Below the pieces are notes generated by a model. It did not search any database. It was not told where the DNA came from and was given only the letters and a program-made list of their open reading frames with translations. DNA of 64,000 nucleotides from Lachnospiraceae bacterium (lineage in GTDB: Bacteria > Bacillota > Clostridia > Lachnospirales > Lachnospiraceae): assembly GCA_029219245.1 (NCBI GenBank), contig JAQXTA010000041.1, positions 1-64,000 of the forward strand, read 5' to 3'. This document shows positions 16,630-25,334 of this stretch, one piece after another. The position numbers and the translations under genes are program-made. Within the stretch, counting starts at the first letter, position 1. Every line of letters begins with the position of its first letter.

Positions 16630-19203
16630 ATGAGAAAAAGTAAAAAAGTTTTACTAAGCGTATCAGGGCTCATCCTGCTGGTTGTCCTTACCTGGCTGGC
16701 ATATTATCTGATTCACTTTTATTGTTATGATAACTATAAAGATGATTTATCTTCTTATGAATATGAAAAAGGTACAGAATTTCGTCCTATTAACGAGTCA
16801 AAGAGCGATGTGGATGGTATGGTGCTTGCAACCGAAAATGACAAGCTAAAGCTATATGTTAATGCAGAAACCGCAGAGGTAGCAATATATGATAAAAGGA
16901 ATGGGGAGATTGTCCGTTCCAATCCGGTGAATGCTGACGAGGATGCGATTGCCACAGAAACCAATAAGAATTATTTGAAATCGCAGATTATTGTAGATTA
17001 TTTTAATGCTTCCAGAACAGAAGGAACCTTTGATTCCTATAGCTACTGTACGGAAAGAGGACAGGTAGAAGCGGAATCGATTGAGAATGGAATCCGTTTC
17101 CTTTATAACATGGGAGATTTGACGAGTCAGACAGGTATTGTTCCGCAATATATCAGCAAGGAAACATTAAACAATGTGCTTCTTGCAATGTCTCCGGAGG
17201 GAATGAAATTTTCCCAAAAGAAGTTTGTGGAAAGTGATGTGGCAGACGGATATATGGAAATGCTGGAGTCTACGGTAAAAGGTGCTTCCCAGCTTCGTAA
17301 GTTAAATAAATATTTTGAAGAAGCAGGTTTTACTTATGAGGATTATATACGAGAGATGGAAAACTCCGGTGTGGAAGATGCGATTCCTATTTCTTTTCTG
17401 ATTCCGTTAGAGTATCGTCTGGATGGAGATTCCGTAGATGTATCCATACCGATGAGTGGTGTGGAAGAATATGGAGGCGGTTCTATCTTCCGTATTCAGT
17501 TGTTAAGATATTTTGGAACCGCAGGGACAGAGGAAGAAGGCTATATGCTGGTGCCGAATGGTTCCGGTTCCTTGATTCGCTTTAACAATGGCAAAACGAC
17601 AGCATCTGCTTACTCCGAATATGTATACGGGATTGATCCTCTTGCTGCAGAATACACAGTAATGGAAAATACAGAAAATATAAAAATGGCATTGTTTGGT
17701 ATTTTCAGAGAAAACAGTAGTGTCTTTGCAACGATTGAAGATGGTGCTTCCTTCAGTTATCTGACGGCAGGTGTAGCGGGAAAAATAAATGAATACAATT
17801 ATGTTTATCCCACTTTTGTTTTGAGAGGAAATGATAAGCTTGCAATGTTTGGTTCTACAGGTAATGAAGCGGAACTCCCTATTGTTGAATCGGATTTGTA
17901 CGATGCTAATCTGACGGTACGTTACAGTATGCTGGATGAAGAACATTCAGGATATGCCGGAGCTGCCAACTATTACAGAGAAAGGCTGGCAGAAGAAGGA
18001 GTATTGTCAGCAAAAGAGAAAACAGAAGAGGATATTAAGTTTTATTATGACGTACTTGGTGGAGTAACCATGACGAAGTTCTTTATGGGAATTCAGTATG
18101 ACGGTTTGTATGCTATGACTACTTTTGATGAAGCTGCCGAAATTTCCAATGACCTTGCAGCAAGCGGAGTAAGCAATCAGGTTATGAATTTCCAAGGATG
18201 GATGAACCGGGGCTATTATCATGATGTTACGGATAAGATTAAGGTTCCGAGGGCACTGGGAGGCAAGTCTGATTTGGAAGCTTTGAGCAATACAGTGGAC
18301 TCCAACGGCGGTTCGTTCTATGGAGATGTGGCACTTCAGAAAGTAACGTTAATCAGTAAAAGATATTCCGCATCTAATGAAACCTCAAGATATTATGCAG
18401 GGTACATAGCAGATTTCGGACTGGTAAATCCGGCGAATCTCCGTAAGACATCGGGACTTGGTTATGAAGAAAATATTTATATGCTGATATCACCCAAATT
18501 CCTGGTAAGATATGCGGATAAATTTGCGGATAAGGTACAGAACTTTGATATTCAGGGTATCTCTTTGAGAGACTTAGGTGATGAGTTGCATTCGGATAAG
18601 AGAAGAACGAATGTTATCGACAGAGAGAAAGCGCTTGATGTCGTAGAGGCAAGACTTTCTAATATGGAAGAGACCGGTAAAAACATCATGTTAAATGACT
18701 GTAACGATTATGCTTTTGCTTATGCAGATGATATCATCAATGCACCTTTAACAGATAATGATTATTATATTGTAGATGAAACCGTTCCTTTCTATGAGAT
18801 GATAATTCATGGATATATAGATTATTCCGGTTCGGCAATTAACTTAAGTGATACTTATGACAAGACAGATGTTGTATTGAATCTGGTTGAAAATGGAGCA
18901 TCCCCACATTTCATGTTTTCCTGGGGAAATGCGAATGAGATTAAAAACACTGGTCTTAACCGGTTCTATGCAACAACGTATTTGAACTGGAAAGAAGATG
19001 CACTAGCTATTTATGAAGAAGTAAACGGTGCGTTAAAGTATGTGAACGGCGAAGCAATTACGAATCATGAGATTTTAGAGAATGGTGTACGTGCAATAAC
19101 CTATAGCAATGGAATAACTATTTATGTAAATACAACAAATGCAGATCAGACGATAAACGGAGTATCGGTACCTGCAAGAAGCTATGGAATAGGGGGAGTC
19201 TGA
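16630..19203 (+). CDS. DUF5696-family protein, membrane-anchored, large extracellular domain
   Basis: 857 residues. One N-terminal helix (about 8-30) anchors a long extracellular part. The N-terminal half is beta-rich (KLYVNAETAEVAIYDKRNGE). The middle contains stretches that read like a TIM-barrel glycosidase: FQGWMNRGYYHDV, QGISLRDLGDELHSD, MLNDCNDYAFAYADD. The end (GVRAITYSNGITIYVNTT, VPARSYGIGGV) resembles the small C-terminal beta domain of many glycosidases. Enzyme activity is not shown. GGAGG at 16616-16620 favours the ATG at 16630 over that at 16624. The stop lies 2 bp before the next permease. Confidence 0.75.
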   Translation: MRKSKKVLLSVSGLILLVVLTWLAYYLIHFYCYDNYKDDLSSYEYEKGTEFRPINESKSDVDGMVLATENDKLKLYVNAETAEVAIYDKRNGEIVRSNPVNADEDAIATETNKNYLKSQIIVDYFNASRTEGTFDSYSYCTERGQVEAESIENGIRFLYNMGDLTSQTGIVPQYISKETLNNVLLAMSPEGMKFSQKKFVESDVADGYMEMLESTVKGASQLRKLNKYFEEAGFTYEDYIREMENSGVEDAIPISFLIPLEYRLDGDSVDVSIPMSGVEEYGGGSIFRIQLLRYFGTAGTEEEGYMLVPNGSGSLIRFNNGKTTASAYSEYVYGIDPLAAEYTVMENTENIKMALFGIFRENSSVFATIEDGASFSYLTAGVAGKINEYNYVYPTFVLRGNDKLAMFGSTGNEAELPIVESDLYDANLTVRYSMLDEEHSGYAGAANYYRERLAEEGVLSAKEKTEEDIKFYYDVLGGVTMTKFFMGIQYDGLYAMTTFDEAAEISNDLAASGVSNQVMNFQGWMNRGYYHDVTDKIKVPRALGGKSDLEALSNTVDSNGGSFYGDVALQKVTLISKRYSASNETSRYYAGYIADFGLVNPANLRKTSGLGYEENIYMLISPKFLVRYADKFADKVQNFDIQGISLRDLGDELHSDKRRTNVIDREKALDVVEARLSNMEETGKNIMLNDCNDYAFAYADDIINAPLTDNDYYIVDETVPFYEMIIHGYIDYSGSAINLSDTYDKTDVVLNLVENGASPHFMFSWGNANEIKNTGLNRFYATTYLNWKEDALAIYEEVNGALKYVNGEAITNHEILENGVRAITYSNGITIYVNTTNADQTINGVSVPARSYGIGGV

Positions 19204-19205
19204 AA

Positions 19206-20126
19206 ATGAAAAGAAATAAAAAAAGAATGTCTCTCACAACCAAAAGAAGTATAACAGGACTTTTGTTTATTTTTCCATGGCTGATTGGCTTTATCTGGTT
19301 TTATGCCAGAAGCCTGTTTATGTCGGTACAATTTTCACTGTGTAATCTGACGGTTAATCCGGGTGGTGGTTATACACTGGATTTTACCGGACTTGACAAC
19401 TATATTTATGCTTTTCGGGTACATGGTACGTTTAAACAGATATTGACAACCTCTGTCGGCAATATGCTGATAGATGTTCCATTGATTACCTTTTTCAGCT
19501 TATTTATGGCAATTTTGCTGAATCGGAAATTTAAGGGCAGAACTTTGGTAAGAGCCATCTTTTTCCTGCCGGTTATCTTAAACTCCGGGGCAATCTTAGA
19601 TGCGATGGAACTTGCCAGAACGATGATGAGCGGCGGTATCTCGAGTGCCAGTGCAGAAATGGCATCGGCAGCATCCGGAAGCGGTATCAGCATACAGTAT
19701 TATATTCAGATGTTTGCCACACTGGGGCTTCCTGATTCCATCATTGAATATATAGCAGGAGCAGTAGGGCGAATCAGTGATATTATCAATGCTTCCGGTG
19801 TGCAGATTATTATTTTTATTGCAGCGCTCCAATCCATTCCGGGTTCTATGTATGAAGTTGCAAGAATTGAAGGAGCAACCGCTTATGAAACCTTCTGGAA
19901 GGTAACCTTTCCAATGGTACTGCCACACATTATTACGAATGTGGTATATACGGTGGTGGACAGTTTCGCAGATTCAGAGGTTGTAGAGCTTGCTTATGAT
20001 ACGGCATTTACGAACAACAATTACGGACTTAGTTCTGTAATGAGCTTGACCTCTACGGTGATTACCTGTCTGATTCTTGTTCTCATCTGTCGGTTTATAC
20101 AGAAACGAACGTTTTATTATAATTAG
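19206..20126 (+). CDS. Sugar ABC transporter permease (MalF-like), second pair
   Basis: A 306-residue permease with an N-terminal basic stretch and six helices. The EAA loop reads YEVARIEGATAYETFWKVTF followed by PMVLPH (about residues 217-242). It contains an extended, small-residue-rich loop (SGGISSASAEMASAASGSG, about 140-158) that is not usual for this family. It forms the second permease pair of the locus with the next gene and begins right after the DUF5696 gene. Confidence 0.92.
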   Translation: MKRNKKRMSLTTKRSITGLLFIFPWLIGFIWFYARSLFMSVQFSLCNLTVNPGGGYTLDFTGLDNYIYAFRVHGTFKQILTTSVGNMLIDVPLITFFSLFMAILLNRKFKGRTLVRAIFFLPVILNSGAILDAMELARTMMSGGISSASAEMASAASGSGISIQYYIQMFATLGLPDSIIEYIAGAVGRISDIINASGVQIIIFIAALQSIPGSMYEVARIEGATAYETFWKVTFPMVLPHIITNVVYTVVDSFADSEVVELAYDTAFTNNNYGLSSVMSLTSTVITCLILVLICRFIQKRTFYYN

Positions 20127-20141
20127 GAAAGGAGAAAAAAG

Positions 20142-21158
20142 ATGGAAAAGGCAGAACAAAAACAAAAGCTTTCCTGGAAAAGTATACAGGATAAGTACCG
20201 GGAAATAAAAGAAGATACGCAGTTTGCCAATGACAGGAAACGCTGGCTATCCAACATCAAAAAGTTTGTCCTGGGATTATTCAGGCTGGTTATTATCGTG
20301 GGAATCTGTTATGCAATTTTAGGACCGGTTATTGGTATTATCAGCAGCTCTTTTTTCTCGGATGCAGATAATTATAATACTATGGTATATCTGATTCCTC
20401 AGGCTCCTACGTTGGAAAGATATAAGCTGGCAATTAAGTATTTGAATTATGGACAGACGGTAACCGCTTCTTTACTGTATTCTGTTACATTGATGCTGAT
20501 ACAGGTATTTGTCTGTTCCATGGTAGGTTATGGATTTGCAAGATATACATTTCCTTTTAAAAATCTACTGTTTGCATGTGTAGTGATAATGATTGTCATT
20601 CCTACCCATACTATCATGCTGCCGCTTTACATGACATTTGCGAAATTTGATGTTCTGGGCATTATAAAACTGATCAGAGGTTCAGAGGTCAATCTTTTGT
20701 CGACACCAATACCGATGTATATCATGACATTGTTTGGCTGTGGACTCCGGTCGGGACTTTATATTTATATTTTTAACCAGTTCTTTCGCGGACTTCCGAA
20801 AGAAATTGAAGAAGCTGCATTTGTGGATGGAGCAGGAACCTGGTATACTTATTTTCGCATTATGCTGGTAAATGCAATTCCTTCTGTCATTACGGTGGCT
20901 ATTTTCTCCATGGTATGGCAGTATAATGATACATTTTATGCAAGGTTATTTTTGATTAGCGATGATATTGTAATCAGTAAAAAGATTTCCACAATTCAGG
21001 CGACTATTTCCAATGTTGAGAAGATTTATGATCCAAACATACAGGAATTGTATCTGGATGCTGGAGTTGTATTGATTACGATACCAATTATCATTATTTA
21101 TGTCGCTCTTCAGAAATACTTTATAGAGGGAGTAGAGAGAAGCGGTATTGTCGGATAG
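20142..21158 (+). CDS. Sugar ABC transporter permease (MalG-like), second pair
   Basis: A 338-residue permease. It has a long charged N-terminal extension (about 1-45) and six helices. The EAA loop is EIEEAAFVDGAGTWYTYFRI (about residues 221-240), followed by MLVNAIPS. GGAGAAAAAAG precedes the ATG. It is likely to work with the solute-binding lipoprotein at 23156. Confidence 0.92.
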   Translation: MEKAEQKQKLSWKSIQDKYREIKEDTQFANDRKRWLSNIKKFVLGLFRLVIIVGICYAILGPVIGIISSSFFSDADNYNTMVYLIPQAPTLERYKLAIKYLNYGQTVTASLLYSVTLMLIQVFVCSMVGYGFARYTFPFKNLLFACVVIMIVIPTHTIMLPLYMTFAKFDVLGIIKLIRGSEVNLLSTPIPMYIMTLFGCGLRSGLYIYIFNQFFRGLPKEIEEAAFVDGAGTWYTYFRIMLVNAIPSVITVAIFSMVWQYNDTFYARLFLISDDIVISKKISTIQATISNVEKIYDPNIQELYLDAGVVLITIPIIIIYVALQKYFIEGVERSGIVG

Positions 21159-21217
21159 ATGAAACGCTGCTTTACTTAAAACAATTCAACTAAATAAAAC
21201 AAAGGAGGATGGAAAAG

Positions 21218-23110
21218 TTGAAGGCTAAAAAAATTATGGCATTATGCCTTACGGCCGCAATGACATTTAGCATGATTGGCTGTGGCAGTAATGCAACAAC
21301 AGAAACTGCTAGTGAAGAAACGGAAACTCAGCCGGAAGAAAGTGAGGAAACTACACAGGAGGAAGCTGCGGATAGTGCCGTAGAGGCTACAGGCGAGGTG
21401 AGTCTGGACTTTGAAGATGGCTTATTTGGTTTCGTAGGAAATGACAAAGCCGTAAATTCCGCATCGGATGATTCCCTTTTTTCCGTAGAAGATTACAACG
21501 GATCAAAAGCGTTAAAAGTAACACCGCAGGGTAAGATGCCTTATGTCGGAATTCAGGTAGATGCATTGCTTGGGGATAAGGCTTCCAGTCTTAAGTCGAT
21601 TGAATTGACAATTGGAACAGAAAATCCGGATGGAGAGTTCTGTGCAACTTCCGGTAATATTTATGCACTTCTTGGTGCAGATAATGCAAAGTATAATCAA
21701 GGATGGTCCGTATATTTAGAGGACGCAAATCCAAAGACAATAAGCTATACACTTCCGGATGACCAGTCATTTGCGGAAGGTAATAGTATCATAATATCTC
21801 TGGAAACAGATACCGGAAAAGACAAAGGTGCTACACAGGCGAACATGTATCTTGATAATATTGTATTTAAGGATGCTTCCGGCAACGTACTTGCAGCTGA
21901 CAGCAGTGCAGAATATGTTGCAGCCAGCACAGGGGTTGACAGATCTAATTTATGTTCCCTGAAAGATGCTGTTGAATTTGCTGATTTCGCATGTACAGGC
22001 GATGCATGGGCACAGAATGGTTTTGATATGCCGCAGGAGATTCTGGATGCACTTGTTCCCGGCTCTGTAGTAGAAATTACCTTTAGTTCTGAAACCGGAA
22101 ATATGTGGATTGTAATGCCGGATGCAGCAGCAGGCTGGATGAGAGTTGCACAGGGAAATGCTGATGGAAGCGGAAGTGATTCTGCATACATCAATAATTC
22201 CGGTAATATCTGCCAGATTACCTATGAGCAGATTGCAGCAGTATGTGGTGATGATGTATCTACATGGGGCGCAAGAATGCAGTGTGAATCAGATGGTGCA
22301 TGGGAAGTACAGGCTGTTAAGGTAGGAACAAAAGCTCCTTCTTATGCTTTGGCAGATGCTGTTGAGTTTGCGGATTTTGCATGTACAGGGGATGCATGGG
22401 CACAGAACGGTTTTGATATGCCACAGGAAATTTTGGATGCATTAGTTCCGGGAAGTGCAGTAGAAATTACATATAGCTCTGAAACGGGAAATATGTGGAT
22501 TGTAATGCCGGATGCCACAGCAGGCTGGATGAGAGTCGGACAGGGTAACGCGGATGGAAGCGGTAGTGACAGTGCAGTCAGTGATGGCAGCAAGAGTTAT
22601 ATTACCTATGAGCAGATTGCAGCAGTATGTGGTGATGATGTATCTACATGGGGTGCAAGAATGCAGTGTGAGTCAGATGGCGCATGGGAAGTGTACAGTG
22701 TTAAGGTTGGAACCGCAAAAGAGTTTAAAATGTTGAATAATCTTGTTGAATTTACTGATTTTTCTGCCAGTGGAGACGGATGGGCACAGGCTGGTGCAAC
22801 AATGCCACAGGAAATTCTGGATGCGCTTGTTCCCGGGTCTGTTGTAACGATTTCTTATAGTAGTGACAATGGAGATTTATGGATTGTCATGAATGAAGCA
22901 GCAGCAGGCTGGATGAGAGTCGGACAGGGTAATGCAGATGGAAGTGGTAGTGATTCTGCAGTATTTAATGGAAATACCTGTCAGGTTACTTTTGAACAGA
23001 TTGCAGAGCTTTGCAGTGATGATGTATCTACCTGGGGAACAACCATGCAATGTGAAGCTTCCGGTGCATGGGAAGTTTACAGTGTAGCGGTTGGTACAGC
23101 AGCTGAATAA
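21218..23110 (+). CDS. Lipoprotein with three tandem ~125-residue repeats, TTG start
   Basis: 630 residues. The lipobox is MIGC (Cys22), then a Glu/Thr-rich linker (24-55) and a beta-sandwich-like domain (about 58-235, starting EVSLDFEDGLFGF). Three repeats follow at about 247-373, 377-500 and 504-628. Each has the signature VEFaDFactGDaWAQ, PQEILDALVPGS, GWMRVgQGNADGSGSDSA and a CGDDVSTWGarMQCE-like motif. The ATG at 21209 touches AAAGGAGG (21201-21208); the in-frame TTG at 21218 is 9 bp away and is the likely start. No known family was recognised for the repeats; a carbohydrate-binding role is inferred from location. Confidence 0.8.
   Translation: MKAKKIMALCLTAAMTFSMIGCGSNATTETASEETETQPEESEETTQEEAADSAVEATGEVSLDFEDGLFGFVGNDKAVNSASDDSLFSVEDYNGSKALKVTPQGKMPYVGIQVDALLGDKASSLKSIELTIGTENPDGEFCATSGNIYALLGADNAKYNQGWSVYLEDANPKTISYTLPDDQSFAEGNSIIISLETDTGKDKGATQANMYLDNIVFKDASGNVLAADSSAEYVAASTGVDRSNLCSLKDAVEFADFACTGDAWAQNGFDMPQEILDALVPGSVVEITFSSETGNMWIVMPDAAAGWMRVAQGNADGSGSDSAYINNSGNICQITYEQIAAVCGDDVSTWGARMQCESDGAWEVQAVKVGTKAPSYALADAVEFADFACTGDAWAQNGFDMPQEILDALVPGSAVEITYSSETGNMWIVMPDATAGWMRVGQGNADGSGSDSAVSDGSKSYITYEQIAAVCGDDVSTWGARMQCESDGAWEVYSVKVGTAKEFKMLNNLVEFTDFSASGDGWAQAGATMPQEILDALVPGSVVTISYSSDNGDLWIVMNEAAAGWMRVGQGNADGSGSDSAVFNGNTCQVTFEQIAELCSDDVSTWGTTMQCEASGAWEVYSVAVGTAAE
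21956..23105 (+). repeat. Three direct repeats (~380 bp each) inside the lipoprotein gene
   Basis: Units begin near 21956, 22346 and 22727. Units 1 and 2 share long nearly identical DNA stretches (for example GATGCATGGGCACAGAA around 22002 and 22392), and units 2 and 3 share GGCTGGATGAGAGTCGGACA. This suggests recent internal duplication or gene conversion. Confidence 0.85.
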
Positions 23111-23155
23111 GTGAAAAGAAAAAAAGAAAAGAAATAAATCAGGAGGAATTTAAAC

Positions 23156-24577
23156 ATGAAGATGTATAAAAAATTACTTGCTATGGGATTAAGTGTAGCC
23201 ATGGTTGCAGGGTTAACAGCGTGTGGCAGTACAGCAGAATCCGGTAGTACAGCAGAGTCCGGCAGTGCAGGAAACGAAACAGCTGCAGAGGAAGGAACAG
23301 ATAACACGGTAGCCTCTGCAAATAATGGCGAAACAAGAAAAATCAGGATTGGTACATGGTATGATCATTATTATGACAGTACCAATACGGATATTCATGA
23401 TGACCCAAGTGTTTCGGATGAAGAACTGGCACAGGCACATTTTGATGTTGTCAAAGAAGTAGAAGATAAGTATAATGTTGAAATTGAATTTGTTAACCTG
23501 ACCTATACCGGTATTCAGGAATCTATCAATACTTCTATTCTGGCAGGCCAGCCTGACTGTGATATTTATGAGGTTGACTTAAGTTTTGGTATTGGAGCTG
23601 CCTTAAATGGATATGCAACGAATTTGGAAGAAGTGCTTCCGGAAGATCAGGATATTTTCAATGATCAGATGGTATTCTCACAGGTAGATATCGGACTGGA
23701 TGAGGGAGTATATCTGTTCCAGTCGAACAGTGCAGAGATGGTACTTGCCAATACTTATATGCTTGCTTATAATAAGCAGATGCTTGATGAAGCAGGTCTT
23801 GAAGATCCGAATGCACTCTATGAAAGAGGCGAATGGACATGGGATAAGTGGAGAGAGTATATGTTGACCCTTACACAAGATACAGATGGTGATGGTGTAA
23901 CGGATGTTTATGGTTATGGTTCCCGTTGGGATTTCCTTGTGTATAACCTGTTAATGAGCAACGGTACATCCATTGCATCAAGCAGCACAGAAAACTTATC
24001 CGCTCCGGAAGTAACAGAAGTACTTGATTTTATTTACAATATGTATAATGTAGATCATGTAGCGAATCCATGGAATTCGGATGACTTTGATTATAATCAG
24101 AACTGCTACATGGATGGCAGGGTTGCATTCTGGATTGATGCTGCATGGATTTCTTCCGCAAATGAAGATGCAAACCTTGAATTTGATGTTGTTTGGTGTC
24201 CATGGCCTATCGGACCAAGTGGTGATGAATCTACTAATAAGTTTAAAAATGTTTCTTCCGGTAATGCATGGATGATTCCGGCTGGTGTGGAAGATCCTGA
24301 ATTCGTCTATAATGTATTCTATGATTGGCAGAACTGGTACCATGGAGACACTGATCTTCGTGATGGTGACCTTACATGGTGGGAAGACTGTGCTATTACA
24401 GAAGAAAACTACGCTGTTATGGAATATATGGGACAAAGAGGTGCTTTTGACCTTTGGAATTCCCTTGGACTTGAGTGGGATTGGGCACAGCTCTTGAATG
24501 GCGAAATGACCGCAGCACAGTTCCAGGAAACATACAAGCAGAATGTGCAGGATGCACTGGATGCATTTTATAAATAA
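23156..24577 (+). CDS. Sugar ABC transporter solute-binding lipoprotein, second transporter
   Basis: 473 residues. The lipobox GLTAC gives Cys23, followed by a Ser/Gly/Glu linker (24-60). The mature part follows the extracellular family 1 binding-protein pattern: RIGTWYDHYYDS, AGQPDCDIYEVDLSFG, MLAYNKQMLDEAGLEDPN, GEWTWDKWREYMLTLTQD, and NAWMIPAGVEDPEFVY in the second lobe. A calcium-loop-like DTDGDGVTDVYG is present (about 241-252). It is the likely partner of permeases 19206 and 20142. AGGAGGA precedes the ATG and a terminator follows. Confidence 0.92.
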   Translation: MKMYKKLLAMGLSVAMVAGLTACGSTAESGSTAESGSAGNETAAEEGTDNTVASANNGETRKIRIGTWYDHYYDSTNTDIHDDPSVSDEELAQAHFDVVKEVEDKYNVEIEFVNLTYTGIQESINTSILAGQPDCDIYEVDLSFGIGAALNGYATNLEEVLPEDQDIFNDQMVFSQVDIGLDEGVYLFQSNSAEMVLANTYMLAYNKQMLDEAGLEDPNALYERGEWTWDKWREYMLTLTQDTDGDGVTDVYGYGSRWDFLVYNLLMSNGTSIASSSTENLSAPEVTEVLDFIYNMYNVDHVANPWNSDDFDYNQNCYMDGRVAFWIDAAWISSANEDANLEFDVVWCPWPIGPSGDESTNKFKNVSSGNAWMIPAGVEDPEFVYNVFYDWQNWYHGDTDLRDGDLTWWEDCAITEENYAVMEYMGQRGAFDLWNSLGLEWDWAQLLNGEMTAAQFQETYKQNVQDALDAFYK

Positions 24578-24617
24578 CATGGTGCCAACAGGCGACAAGG
24601 AATAATATGGATTGATA

Positions 24618-24652
24618 ATACACCCGTATCCTTATGGGTACGGGTGTATTTT
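24618..24652 (+). terminator. Terminator between the binding protein and the GH5 section
   Basis: ATACACCCGTATCC (24618-24631) pairs with GGGTACGGGTGTAT (24636-24649) with one mismatch and a 4-base loop, followed by a short T-run. It separates the transporter genes from the DUF624-GH5-LacI section, possibly as an attenuator. Confidence 0.75.
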
Positions 24653-24698
24653 CTTGATGTACTTAGCAGTGTACGTTTACATGGAAGTAGGAGATTTT

Positions 24699-25334
24699 AT
24701 GTTTCGCAGCGATAATTTATTTAGTCGTTTTATGAATGTACTGTTTGATATTATATGTATTGACGTTTTATGGCTGCTGTTTTCCATACCGGTGGTAACA
24801 GCAGGGGCGGCAACAACAGCAGCATATTATGCCATGTCAAAGACGGTCAGATACAAAACCGGTTATGTTTTTAAAGAATTCTGGCATTCCTTTAAATGTA
24901 ATATGAAACAGACCATTCCATTAACGATAATCTTCTGGATGGTATTGGCAGTTCTTTCGGTTGATATTTGGTATGTATGGACGAATGATAATAAAGTAAA
25001 CAGTGCTATTTTTATGGTGTTAATTCTGGTATTATTTTTGGTGCTGGGAATTGTAATTTATATTTTTCCTTTATTATCAAGATTTGAAAAAAACAATATG
25101 GATTTGATAAAAACGGCTGCGTTTGTAATGTTTAAGTTCCTGCCGATAACCATCTGCATTCTGACTGTTGCATTATTATGCTGTATCGGAATTTATCTGA
25201 TGCCATGGGCACTTCTGGTTATTCCCGGAATTTATATGTTTTTTCTGTCTTTTCCGATGGAAAAGATTTTAAGAAGACTGATGCCGAAGGTAGAAGAAGA
25301 AAGCGAGGAAGCAAAAAAATGGTATTATCAATAA
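24699..25334 (+). CDS. DUF624 (YesL-like) membrane protein, second copy
   Basis: 211 residues with about five hydrophobic segments. The family opening is clear: DNLFSRFMNVLFDIICIDVLWLLFSIPVVTAG, read in two parts. An in-frame ATG at 24612 would place the start inside the terminator stem. The ATG at 24699 has GTAGGAG (24687-24693) at good spacing and is chosen. It overlaps the GH5 gene by 16 bp. Together with the copy at 8944, each glycosidase of the locus has its own DUF624 neighbour. Molecular role unknown. Confidence 0.82.
   Translation: MFRSDNLFSRFMNVLFDIICIDVLWLLFSIPVVTAGAATTAAYYAMSKTVRYKTGYVFKEFWHSFKCNMKQTIPLTIIFWMVLAVLSVDIWYVWTNDNKVNSAIFMVLILVLFLVLGIVIYIFPLLSRFEKNNMDLIKTAAFVMFKFLPITICILTVALLCCIGIYLMPWALLVIPGIYMFFLSFPMEKILRRLMPKVEEESEEAKKWYYQ

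Noticed and set aside
25178-25318. Longer GH5 protein starting at 25178
   Set aside because: The extra 47 residues are out-of-frame translation of the DUF624 gene; the lipoprotein signal begins at 25319.
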